Shown one piece after another: positions 1 through 6,828 of a stretch of 7,329 nt of DNA (within the stretch, counting starts at the first letter, position 1; each line of letters begins with the position of its first letter). Origin of the DNA: JBEKDJ01 sp050014415 (lineage in GTDB: Bacteria; Desulfobacterota; BSN033; UBA1163); contig JBEKDJ010000243.1 of NCBI GenBank assembly GCA_050014415.1, positions 1-7,329 of the forward strand, read 5' to 3'. Position numbers and translations under genes: made by a program. The notes beneath the pieces were generated by a model. It saw only the letters and a list, made by a program, of their open reading frames with translations, was not told the origin of the DNA and did no database searches.

Positions 1-2574
1 GGCATTTATCACAGCGGGCGCGGTGCACACCATGGTCATCTCGCCCACACCGGTGGCTCCCAGTGGACCTCTTGTCCGTGGGGTCTCTCTTATGATCACA
101 TCCATGTCGAAGGCTGTCTTCATGGTCGGGAACTTGAACGTGACCCAGTCCTTTGTTTTACCGTGGATATATTCTTCCCTGAGCGCATATCCAACACCCT
201 GGTCCATACCCCCATGCAACTGACCTTCCAGGTTTTGGGGATTGATGATTTTACCGGCGTCCACCGCAGTTGTCACCTTGAGGACCTTCACCTCCCCGGT
301 CTCCATGTTGACCTCCACCTCTGCCATCTGAATGGCGTGAACCCGTGATTCGAAAGAGGGGCCCAGACCTGTCTCGGGATCGAGAGGACCTTCCTTTTCG
401 GTCTTCATGGAACCAATGTAGTGGGTCGGTTTGCCCGCCTTCTTCAGTTCCTCGAAGGTGCCGGCATTGGCTTCCTTCATCGTGGCTTTCAATTGATCTA
501 AAGCGAGAATCAGGGAATTACCTGCAACGTATGTCATCCTGCTCCCTGCTGCCGGACCCATGGCCGCGGTGCGGTCCGTGTCCCTGGTGACAAGACGGAT
601 CTTATTCATGGGGATGCCAAGGACATGAGATGCGATCTGGGTGAGCATGGAGTCGTTGCCTTCCCCAGGGTCTGCTACAGCCGCATAGATGGTAATACCG
701 TCATCAGGGTCAAGATCGACGGCAACGATACCGGCATCGCCGGGGCTGGCCACGCCGAAGGCATGTGTACCCAGTCCGACGCCTCGCTTGATCTTTCCAT
801 TCTTGAAGGCCGCTGCATCCTTTTTAGCTTGCTCATATTTAGGCCTGACCGAATCGCATAATTCCGGGAAGGGCCACTGGTCGTATACATGACCTGTAGA
901 GACGCTCTGACCGGGAAGAAGGGAGTTGATCTTCCGGAACTGGAGGGGGTCCATCCCAACCTTTTCTGCAAGCATGTCCATGGCCGATTCAAGGGCAAAG
1001 GTGGCTTGGGGTGGACCTGCACCACGGGCTGCCCCGCCGGCTGGATTGTTCGTGTATACAAGGCGTGACAGTGCATTGACATTGGGGATGTTGTAAGAGC
1101 CTGAGAGCATCCAGAGTGCGCGCATGATCACGTATATGCCGATGATCATATATGCGCCGTTGTCGACTATGAAATCGATGTCGAAGGCGGTCAGTTTTCC
1201 GTCCTTGTCCGCGGCCAGTTTCACCATCATGTCAAAGGCGTGTCGCTTGGTGGTCGTCATCAACGATTCGGTGAGGCTTGGGATATATCGGACAGGCGCC
1301 TTGAAATGGAGGGCGGCCGCTCCGGCGATGGCCTCCGAGTACATGGCGGCCTTTTGCCCGAACTGTCCGCCTGAGTAAGCCTCCTCATATCGTATATTCT
1401 CGTAGCCCAGTGCCTCCTGGAGGTTCTGCATATCATGATGGATATCGATGCTTCGTCCTGTCACCACAAGTTGGGCGTCCTCTCCCTCACCTTCGAGGTA
1501 GGCAAAGCTTACTTCCGGTTCCAGGGGCGCCTGATGATTGATCTGGGTCAAGAAGTGTCCTTCAACCACAAAAGGGGACTCTGCTATCGCCTTGGCTGCG
1601 TTACCCTTGATCTGAGGCTGTCTGAAGCACAGGTTGGGCCATTCCTGGTGCATCTGGACGGCCCCATCCACCATGGCATCTTTTGGAGATTTGAGGATGG
1701 GTAGGCGATCGTAATCAACCTTGACTGCGGCTGCGGCTGCACGGGCCTCCTCTCGCGTCCGGGCCGCTACGATGGCAACCCCGTCTCCCAGGCAATAGAC
1801 CTTGCCCTTTGCCAGGATCGGCTGATCCGCGAAGATGATCTTGAGTAGGTTGTTGCCTTTGATATCTTGAGCGGTCATCACCCCGATGACACCGGGCATC
1901 TTCTCGGCCTTCGAAATGTCGATGGATTTGATCTTGGCATGATGCTCCGTGCTATGCACTACAGCTAGCTCAAGGGCATTCTGAAGCATGATGTCGGCGG
2001 AGAACTGGGCAACTCCGCAGGCCTTGATCATGGATGATGGGCGAGGATGCGATACGCCGATCTTCGGACCGTTCGGGTCGGGTCTGATTGCGTCAGGTGT
2101 TGTCTCTCCACGAAGAAAACGTCCGGCAAGCTTGACCGCATCGATGATCTTCGCGTACCCGGTGCAGCGACAGAGATTCTGTTCGAGGGCCTTCTTGATC
2201 TCTTTGACGTCTGGATTTGGATTACGGTCGAGCAGGGCTTTGGTTGCCATAATCATACCTGGAGTGCAATACCCGCACTGTATTGCGCCTGAAAGGACAT
2301 AGGCCTCCTGGATGAGGTGTGGATTGTCGGGCGTGCCGAGACCTTCCACGGTGATGACTTCTGCACCATTAAGGTTTTCCACTTTCTGGAGGCAGGATCG
2401 AACCGCTTTCCCGTTTACAATGACGGTGCAGGCGCCGCATTGCCCTTTTCGATCGCAGGATTGCTTTGCCCCAGTCAGCCGGAGATCCTCTCGCAACAGG
2501 TCAAGAAGAACACGATCCGGTTCCACGATAAACTGATACGAACGTCCATTGACCTTCATGACCACCTTTTTCAT
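1..2574 (-). CDS. mop: MOP-type molybdenum aldehyde oxidoreductase, single chain (3' end cut by window edge)
   Basis: This is a xanthine oxidase-family enzyme expected to oxidise aldehydes to carboxylic acids with water as oxygen donor, passing electrons through two [2Fe-2S] clusters. The 858 codons in view begin with a plant-ferredoxin-like domain (Cys40, 46, 49, 61). A helical [2Fe-2S] domain follows (QCGYC at 99-103, CRC at 135-137). The rest is the Mo-pterin region: QAPLEPE at 348-354, GGQFG at 402-406, RGAGPPQ at 517-523, DPGEG near 635-639, and GVGE with the presumed catalytic Glu845. There is no FAD domain between the iron-sulfur and molybdenum parts, as in D. gigas MOP (907 residues), so roughly 25-50 residues are missing. 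ATG2574 is chosen because GGAGGA lies 6 nt upstream. The gene is 22 nt downstream of the TPR gene, probably co-transcribed. One oddity is that the first cluster has C-x5-C instead of C-x4-C. The family call is secure; the substrate and electron acceptor are unknown. Confidence 0.93.
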   Translation of the reverse strand, partial: MKKVVMKVNGRSYQFIVEPDRVLLDLLREDLRLTGAKQSCDRKGQCGACTVIVNGKAVRSCLQKVENLNGAEVITVEGLGTPDNPHLIQEAYVLSGAIQCGYCTPGMIMATKALLDRNPNPDVKEIKKALEQNLCRCTGYAKIIDAVKLAGRFLRGETTPDAIRPDPNGPKIGVSHPRPSSMIKACGVAQFSADIMLQNALELAVVHSTEHHAKIKSIDISKAEKMPGVIGVMTAQDIKGNNLLKIIFADQPILAKGKVYCLGDGVAIVAARTREEARAAAAAVKVDYDRLPILKSPKDAMVDGAVQMHQEWPNLCFRQPQIKGNAAKAIAESPFVVEGHFLTQINHQAPLEPEVSFAYLEGEGEDAQLVVTGRSIDIHHDMQNLQEALGYENIRYEEAYSGGQFGQKAAMYSEAIAGAAALHFKAPVRYIPSLTESLMTTTKRHAFDMMVKLAADKDGKLTAFDIDFIVDNGAYMIIGIYVIMRALWMLSGSYNIPNVNALSRLVYTNNPAGGAARGAGPPQATFALESAMDMLAEKVGMDPLQFRKINSLLPGQSVSTGHVYDQWPFPELCDSVRPKYEQAKKDAAAFKNGKIKRGVGLGTHAFGVASPGDAGIVAVDLDPDDGITIYAAVADPGEGNDSMLTQIASHVLGIPMNKIRLVTRDTDRTAAMGPAAGSRMTYVAGNSLILALDQLKATMKEANAGTFEELKKAGKPTHYIGSMKTEKEGPLDPETGLGPSFESRVHAIQMAEVEVNMETGEVKVLKVTTAVDAGKIINPQNLEGQLHGGMDQGVGYALREEYIHGKTKDWVTFKFPTMKTAFDMDVIIRETPRTRGPLGATGVGEMTMVCTAPAVINA

Positions 2575-2580
2575 TTACTC

Positions 2581-2586
2581 TCCTCC
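2581..2586 (-). promoter_or_regulatory. Strong ribosome binding site of the aldehyde oxidoreductase gene
   Basis: On the minus strand this reads GGAGGA, followed by 6 nt and then ATG at 2574. It fixes the start of the oxidoreductase. It lies in the 22-nt gap after the TPR stop codon (2597-2599), so the downstream gene has its own initiation signal and does not depend on translational read-through. Confidence 0.8.
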
Positions 2587-2596
2587 TTTCTCTTTT

Positions 2597-3406
2597 TTAA
2601 GAGGGCTTATTTTCCAAATCCTCTTTGATTTTGAGAACGTTCTCTATCCAACCTTTCCCAAGAGGAGAGCCTTTTGCCATCTGAAGATATCTTCCCCATG
2701 CCTTCAAAGCCTTATTGGTGTCAATATGTTCCAGGGCTGAGGCAAGGTTATGGTAGGCACCCTCGTCGCTTGGGTCTAATCTTGTTGCCTCTCCATAATC
2801 CCCTATAGCCAGCTCATATCGGCCAAGGGCACGATAGACATTTCCCCTGTTGTTATATGGAGCAGCAAATCTTGGGTCTAATCTTATCGCCTCGCTGCAA
2901 TCTTCGAGGGCACGATCATGATGACCGAGAACAAAGTGGGTCATTCCCCGGCCATTGAACGCTCTAGCATCTGCAGGGTCTATTCTGATCGCCTCGTCAA
3001 AGTCTTTGATTGCAAGCTCATATCTCCCAAGGATACGATATGCATTTCCCCTGTTGTTATAAGCCGCAGCGAATTCTGGATTTAATTGGATTGCTTTGTT
3101 GTAATCTCTGATAGCAAGCTCATACTGGCCAAGTCCATAATAGGCATTTCCCCTATTGTTGTAAGCAGCAACCAGTTCTGGGCTTAATCGAGTTGCTTCG
3201 GTGTAATCTTTGATAGCAAGCTCATGTTGACCAAGGGCACAATAAGCAATGCCTCGCCTATAGTAGGCCACTGCATGTCTGGGTTCTATTCCGATGACCT
3301 CATTAAAATATTGAATAGATACTTCATAATGTCCCTGATTTTGAAGAAACGATCCTTTTTTTAACAGTTTCTGGATTTCTGACTTTTCCTCTGCTTCATC
3401 GATCAT
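2597..3406 (-). CDS. TPR-repeat protein, first gene of the aldehyde oxidoreductase operon
   Basis: This 269-residue soluble protein is built almost wholly of 34-residue tetratricopeptide repeats, which usually form a superhelical surface for protein-protein binding. Repeats cover about residues 13-46, 47-80, 81-114, 115-148, 149-182 and 183-216, with a degenerate seventh after 217 and a lysine-rich C-terminal helix. Each repeat shows the expected A-Y-x-x-R-G-x-A-Y, L-G-x-Y-E-L-A-I-x-D-Y and A-I-x-L-x-P signature. There is no signal peptide, membrane segment or attached catalytic domain. ATG3406 is preceded by GGGGAT on the minus strand, a moderate Shine-Dalgarno site. The stop lies 22 nt before the molybdoenzyme start. 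A role as scaffold or maturation helper for that enzyme is possible but only inferred from position. A 34-residue period (102 nt) is also visible in the DNA. No specific family name can be assigned. Confidence 0.9.
   Translation of the reverse strand: MIDEAEEKSEIQKLLKKGSFLQNQGHYEVSIQYFNEVIGIEPRHAVAYYRRGIAYCALGQHELAIKDYTEATRLSPELVAAYNNRGNAYYGLGQYELAIRDYNKAIQLNPEFAAAYNNRGNAYRILGRYELAIKDFDEAIRIDPADARAFNGRGMTHFVLGHHDRALEDCSEAIRLDPRFAAPYNNRGNVYRALGRYELAIGDYGEATRLDPSDEGAYHNLASALEHIDTNKALKAWGRYLQMAKGSPLGKGWIENVLKIKEDLENKPS
2838..3163 (-). repeat. 102-bp-period internal tandem repeats in the TPR gene
   Basis: An 18-base string starting ATTTCCCCTGTTG is identical at 2840-2857 and 3044-3061, exactly 204 bp (two TPR units) apart. 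A 16/18 match sits at 3146-3163, another 102 bp on. The conserved DNA encodes the YNNRGNA part of the repeat. Similarity at the nucleotide level suggests fairly recent duplication or gene conversion of repeat units. Confidence 0.75.
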
Positions 3407-4302
3407 TTCTCATCCCCATTAAAGCCATGGAAAAGGTTCAACGGGTATTCAGTGCGTGTTGACTTTCATTCCATCGGGTCGACATGCTGATGGAGTATTG
3501 TTCCCTGTAGTTAGCCACCGATTATGCTCTCTCCACGATTTAAATGTGATTGAAATCTCAACTATGTTCATTGTGGCCTTGGAAGATTGGGCGGCCGGAA
3601 ACTAAGCGAACCTTTTCTAGCTGATATGCCAGCATCATTTTGTTATTACCCGTCTCATATTTCCATTTTTCAATTGCTAAATTATGTGCGAAAAGCGCTC
3701 CATTGTCAACACTAAAATTACAAAAAATTACAAATAATAATCAAATATTACTAATAGATACGCTACTAAATATGATTTGGTAGGTGAGAATCAAGATGTG
3801 ATTCGACGTGAGTTATGATTTTTGACAGGTTCACTTACTTCCATTCACTTTGAATACTATCTCAGAAGTAATGATCTTGCATTGGCAGAACTTACTGCAA
3901 TAATAGGCCAGGAGCTCTCACTCATCTAGACCTGGAAGTCTCTAATTGGTGTCCCTTGCTCCGATCTATTTGTAGATTATTTGGCTTACAAAAGCTGATT
4001 CTTTGTATTTTGTGTCTGTGGTATTTGGCAAGGTATTATTCAAGAATAACCTGTTGCATTTGAGTGGGGGAAGAAGTCTCTCATGGGATCAGGTATGATC
4101 TCCATGCCAAACCGCGAAAGCCGACTGACTCCATCGCAGTGCAGCCGTAAACCGACTCAATTCGAGTGAACCATTGTGTTAAGAAAAAGATCGGAACCTT
4201 TTGCCTCAACATACAAAATCTAACTTGACTGGCTGACTTTTATGGATGACGTCCATTTTTCTGAAGAAGATGCAAAATGTAGCTCTGACCCCGAATACCT
4301 CA
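3407..4302. other. Long intergenic region without a convincing gene
   Basis: About 900 bases separate the TPR gene from the end of the transporter region, with stops frequent in all frames. On the minus strand, 3407-3674 would be the transcribed leader of the TPR operon. It contains a 40-codon frame from ATG3571 to TGA3449 with only a weak AAGG upstream, too little to call a gene. The stretch 3710-3780 is very AT-rich, with repeated ATTAC strings. On the plus strand, 3822-3929 is a 35-codon frame starting at TTG (HFEYYLRSNDLALAELTAIIG in the middle) that looks protein-like but has no ribosome site or recognised family. It may be a relic. From about 3930 to 4200 I see nothing interpretable. 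I found no tRNA, recognised riboswitch or insertion sequence; a molybdenum-cofactor riboswitch was considered for the leader but not recognised. Confidence 0.6.
3681..3709 (-). promoter_or_regulatory. Sigma70-type promoter for the TPR-aldehyde oxidoreductase operon
   Basis: On the minus strand there is a perfect -35 TTGACA (3709-3704), a 17-nt spacer and a -10 CATAAT (3686-3681), a 5/6 match. Immediately upstream (3710-3735) the DNA is A/T-rich with two ATTAC-containing tracts, resembling an UP element. Transcription would start near 3674, leaving a leader of about 268 nt before the TPR start at 3406. No better promoter lies closer to the gene. Confidence 0.65.
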
Positions 4303-4341
4303 TGCCTCAGTGCCATCATCCGTTCTTTTCGGAAAGAGGCA
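4270..4341. repeat. Candidate REP-like hairpin element after the transporter gene
   Basis: The inverted repeat TGCCTC (4303-4308) / GAGGCA (4336-4341) encloses a shorter stem, TCCG (4319-4322) / CGGA (4330-4333). Beside it is the string TGTAGCTCTGACCCCGAAT (4278-4296), whose wording recalls dispersed short elements associated with REP-type tyrosine transposases; this is recollection, not a database match. The hairpin begins a few nucleotides past the transporter stop codon in that gene's transcript. It has no U-run after it, so it is not a classical terminator, although it could protect the mRNA end. No second copy exists in the window. Confidence 0.3.
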
Positions 4342-4345
4342 GATT

Positions 4346-5608
4346 TTACCCCATCCTTTCCGGAAAGCGCAGTTTCAAAAAGGGTATTAAGCTTAAAAGC
4401 ACGATGAGAAGAAGGCTTGCAAAAGCGGCCTGATAAGCAACCGCCTTCCATGCCGAGAAGCAGTCCAGCAGAAAACCGACTGCCACCGGTAGCCCGGCCG
4501 AGACTGGCAGCATGAGGAACGGCGAAATGGCATAGTAGGGACTGGCATCCTCCAGCCCGGACAATCCCTTCACAACCGGCCCGTAAAGCTGGTTCCTGCC
4601 AGAGCGGGAGAAGCCCAGGAGGAAGCTGACGGCATAAAACAGGATGGTGCTTTTCAAAAAGATCAGGAGCAGGATGGCCAGGAGGGTGCTGGTCTTGATG
4701 AGAGCATAGCGCGTTCTGATCTTCAGTCGCCTGGTAAACCCCAGGAGGAGGTTGGCTGAAACCGCCCCTATAAAAAGGAAAATGATAAAGGCCCCGCCGG
4801 CAACCGGAGCAGGAACGGAGCGCCAGTCGATCGCATAGCGAGCGTAAAACGTAACGGAAACAATAACTGCGGGAAATTCTATGTCCTGTAAAAAGAACAA
4901 AATCATGCTGTGGTTCTTCAGGACATGCTTGAAATAATGACTGAAATACCTGACCGGGCTCTCATAAGCAGTCTGATCGATCTTATCCCGGTTTTCCCTT
5001 GCAAAGGCATAGCTGAAAGAGCCGATGAAAAATGCAGCCCCGGCTAATAAGAAAACCATGCCTGCGGAAGCCAGGCTCATCCCCGCCGCCCCTATGGCAA
5101 AGGTAAGAACAACACCGCTCAAGAGCTTAGCAGAATTCTGAGAGATCATCATGATGGAAATGCCCCGGACGCTGTCCCGCGGCGTGAAAATCTTCACCAC
5201 AAAATTCTGCCAGACGGGGATCGTAGCAGCCAGACCTGCCGCAAACCATGAATAAAAAAAGATAAAGACGGGGTAAGCGAGCCGGGGCGTGCCGAAGAAA
5301 ACGTAATAAACCCCCAGGAGGATGATGCTGATGGCCGGGATGACCTGGAGCCACACGGTCGGCCCCTTTTTATAGGGCATTCGGGAAGTGAAGTAAACCG
5401 CCGAAAAGGGGACGAAGGCCATCGAGAAACTGAAGATAGTGCCGGTGATCCCAATCTGTGCATTGGATGCCCCGACGGAGCTTAAGAACACCGGCACAAA
5501 GGTCGATTCCAGAATGATGGGAAGTCCCAGCCCCCACAAAAACTCCCCGACGGAAGTGGAGACTGCATTTCGCAGGAAATATCTGTCAAGGTCTGTAGAT
5601 TGAGCCAT
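4346..5608 (-). CDS. MFS-type transporter, 12 membrane helices
   Basis: This 420-residue integral membrane protein probably moves a small solute by secondary transport; the substrate is unknown. Numbered from ATG5608, hydrophobic helices lie near 20-45, 51-73, 85-104, 110-138, 155-174, 181-203, 235-255, 268-289, 301-318, 321-333, 361-382 and 389-412. A polar loop around 204-234 separates two six-helix halves. Short basic loops such as the one with SRMPYKK after helix 2 and FTRRLKIRTR after helix 8 fit the MFS layout. The frame is open back to 5797 and beyond, but the upstream codons encode a decayed oxidoreductase, so I start at the second of two adjacent ATGs, where GGGG lies 5 nt upstream. 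The ribosome site is only moderate. If the longer start at 5797 were used, the protein would have 483 residues. The gene is divergent from the aldo/keto reductase. The MFS call is from topology and general character; no drug- or sugar-specific motif was recognised. Confidence 0.85.
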   Translation of the reverse strand: MAQSTDLDRYFLRNAVSTSVGEFLWGLGLPIILESTFVPVFLSSVGASNAQIGITGTIFSFSMAFVPFSAVYFTSRMPYKKGPTVWLQVIPAISIILLGVYYVFFGTPRLAYPVFIFFYSWFAAGLAATIPVWQNFVVKIFTPRDSVRGISIMMISQNSAKLLSGVVLTFAIGAAGMSLASAGMVFLLAGAAFFIGSFSYAFARENRDKIDQTAYESPVRYFSHYFKHVLKNHSMILFFLQDIEFPAVIVSVTFYARYAIDWRSVPAPVAGGAFIIFLFIGAVSANLLLGFTRRLKIRTRYALIKTSTLLAILLLIFLKSTILFYAVSFLLGFSRSGRNQLYGPVVKGLSGLEDASPYYAISPFLMLPVSAGLPVAVGFLLDCFSAWKAVAYQAAFASLLLIVLLSLIPFLKLRFPERMG

Positions 5609-5635
5609 CATATCCCCGCTTTCAAGACATAAAAT

Positions 5636-5827
5636 CAAAAGCAGCTTGAATGCAATATTAAGCCCTATTCGCTGGTTAAATGCAAGCTGAACCCATTGTA
5701 AGGTTGGTGTCTCCAGAACCCTTGCCTGTTTCAGATCGCCCGAATCGGCCCCATCAAAGCCGAGGTACTCGGCCAACCTGGCCAGGTTTCCTCCCATGTT
5801 GCCCGCTCTGATAATGCCTATTCTTAT
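5636..5827 (-). pseudogene. Internally deleted NADP/F420-dependent oxidoreductase relic (COG2085-like)
   Basis: Read on the minus strand from an ATA codon at 5827, the frame gives IRIGIIRAGNMGGNLARLAE, the start of a Rossmann-fold NADP-binding domain (G-x-x-x-A-G-N-M-G). It passes without a break into YLGFDGADSGDLKQARVLET, then a WVQLAF segment and NIAFKLL, which resembles the C-terminal end of NADPH-dependent F420 reductase-like proteins. Such proteins are normally about 200-225 residues, so some 140-150 central codons appear lost in frame. A Shine-Dalgarno AAGAGG (5839-5834) stands 6 nt before the ATA, suggesting that an original ATG mutated. The first glycine of the GxGxxG motif is Arg. 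The stop is also gone, and the frame runs into the transporter. The alternative, that this is a real N-terminal extension of the transporter, is less likely because its residues are soluble-enzyme-like. Family assignment is from recalled consensus. Confidence 0.65.
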
Positions 5828-5841
5828 TTGATGCCTCTTTT

Positions 5842-5869
5842 TTGATTTCTAATTAAAAAGTATTAGAAT
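5842..5869 (+). promoter_or_regulatory. Candidate promoter of the aldo/keto reductase gene
   Basis: TTGATT (5842-5847), a 16-nt spacer and TAGAAT (5864-5869) form a reasonable sigma70-type promoter, about 105 nt before the ATG at 5974. The dyad TCTAATT-N12-AATTAGA (5848-5873) overlaps the spacer and the -10 box, so a repressor or activator could bind there. The surrounding DNA is AT-rich and lies in the divergent gap, so chance matches are possible. Confidence 0.4.
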
Positions 5870-5963
5870 TAGAGCTATTACATAGATTCTTTTTAAGGGT
5901 GGTTTTTTACTCCGGACAGATAATAGATGAGACAGGGCCATCAAATTGGACAAATTTCTATCG

Positions 5964-5968
5964 GGAGG
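5964..5968 (+). promoter_or_regulatory. Ribosome binding site deciding the aldo/keto reductase start
   Basis: GGAGG is followed by 5 nt and ATG5974. It selects this start over an in-frame GTG at 5899, which would add 25 residues with no family resemblance and lacks a ribosome site. Confidence 0.75.
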
Positions 5969-5973
5969 GTGGT

Positions 5974-6828
5974 ATGGAAAAGAGGCGATTGGGTAAAACG
6001 GACCACATGAGCACCATACTGGTATTAGGCGGCGCAGCTCTCTGGAATGCAACTCGGGCGGAAGCGGAGGCTGGTATTGAACTAGCGATGGATCATGGCA
6101 TCAACCATATTGACGTGTCACCAATCTATGGCAAGGCTGAGGTGCACTTAGGATCGTGGTTGGAAAAACACCGAAAAGACATCTTCCTTGCCTGTAAAAC
6201 AAACAAGAGGAGCAAAACCAAAGCCTGGGAAGAGCTAAAGCAATCACTGGAAAGGCTGCGCGTTAGCTATTTCGACCTCTACCAGTTTCATGCTGTGGAT
6301 GATCTTGAGACATTATACACGCTGCTCGGCAGCGAAGGAGCGCTCGAAGCCGTCCTTGAGGCAAAGCAGCAGGGACTGGTACGATACATTGGCATTACCG
6401 GACATAGGCCTTTCACCCACGTCGAGGCACTGAAACGCTTCGATTTTGACACTGTACTCTTCCCGTTGAACCGGGTGTTGGATGCCCACCCAAATGACTA
6501 CAATGATTTCACAACTCTGCTGAAAATTGCCCAGCAGAAAGATGTTGGCACCATCGCCATTAAAGCCATCACCAAGCGACCGTGGGAAGGGAATCTGCAC
6601 GTTTACCAGACATGGTACGAGCCTTTCGATGAGCAGAAAGAGATTGATAGGAGCTTGTGGTACACTTTGAGCCAGGGGGTCACCACCTGCGCCATGTCCG
6701 GTGACTTACGGCTCTGGCCGATGTTAATTGATGCTGCCGAAAGGTTCCGCCCCATGAGTGTGCAGGAGCAGGCTGAAGCAATTGCACAAGTCATGCACCA
6801 CAAGCCGCTTTTCCCTCACCCCTCCTAA
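5974..6828 (+). CDS. Aldo/keto reductase family oxidoreductase
   Basis: This 284-residue cytoplasmic TIM-barrel enzyme is expected to reduce an aldehyde or ketone with NAD(P)H. The catalytic tetrad is complete: Asp47 and Tyr52 in HIDVSPIYG, Lys75 in LACKTN, and His106 in DLYQFH. The N-terminal RRLGKT opening and the YIGITGHRP strand near 138-146 are typical of the COG0667/COG1453 side of the superfamily. The C-terminal part (SGDLRLWPMLIDAAERF, 242-258) matches the end of the barrel in COG1453-like members. There is no C-terminal cysteine cluster, so this is not the ferredoxin-fused form. It is transcribed away from the transporter and the oxidoreductase relic, and probably alone: a separate promoter precedes the next gene, 172 nt downstream. 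Substrate is unknown. No clear intrinsic terminator follows. Confidence 0.93.
   Translation: MEKRRLGKTDHMSTILVLGGAALWNATRAEAEAGIELAMDHGINHIDVSPIYGKAEVHLGSWLEKHRKDIFLACKTNKRSKTKAWEELKQSLERLRVSYFDLYQFHAVDDLETLYTLLGSEGALEAVLEAKQQGLVRYIGITGHRPFTHVEALKRFDFDTVLFPLNRVLDAHPNDYNDFTTLLKIAQQKDVGTIAIKAITKRPWEGNLHVYQTWYEPFDEQKEIDRSLWYTLSQGVTTCAMSGDLRLWPMLIDAAERFRPMSVQEQAEAIAQVMHHKPLFPHPS

Noticed and set aside
675..1082. 135-codon minus-strand frame inside the oxidoreductase region
   Set aside because: It is an alternative frame of the molybdoenzyme, whose own frame is continuous over 858 codons and carries all cofactor motifs.
1988..2628. Overlapping plus-strand frames of 74-104 codons
   Set aside because: They are antisense to the iron-sulfur domain and the TPR end, have no ribosome sites and show no family features.
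2633..2644. Perfect 12-bp palindrome GAGAACGTTCTC
   Set aside because: It lies within the TPR coding sequence and has no context suggesting an operator; chance is adequate.
2838..3163. Regularly spaced repeats that could suggest a CRISPR array
   Set aside because: The spacing is 102 bp, the frame is coding and the repeats match TPR protein units.
3710..3780. AT-rich tract as a possible replication origin or attachment site
   Set aside because: No DnaA boxes, iterons, tRNA or integrase gene is seen; an UP-element role next to the promoter is simpler.
3822..3827. Plus-strand TTGACA as a promoter
   Set aside because: No acceptable -10 hexamer occurs 16-18 nt downstream and no gene follows on that strand.
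4206..4451. Small frames on both strands around the transporter 3' end (63 and 81 codons)
   Set aside because: They overlap the transporter or the hairpin element and contain low-complexity, non-homologous-looking sequence.
5899..5973. 25-residue N-terminal extension of the aldo/keto reductase from GTG
   Set aside because: It has no ribosome site and no resemblance to the family; GGAGG directly before ATG5974 decides the start.
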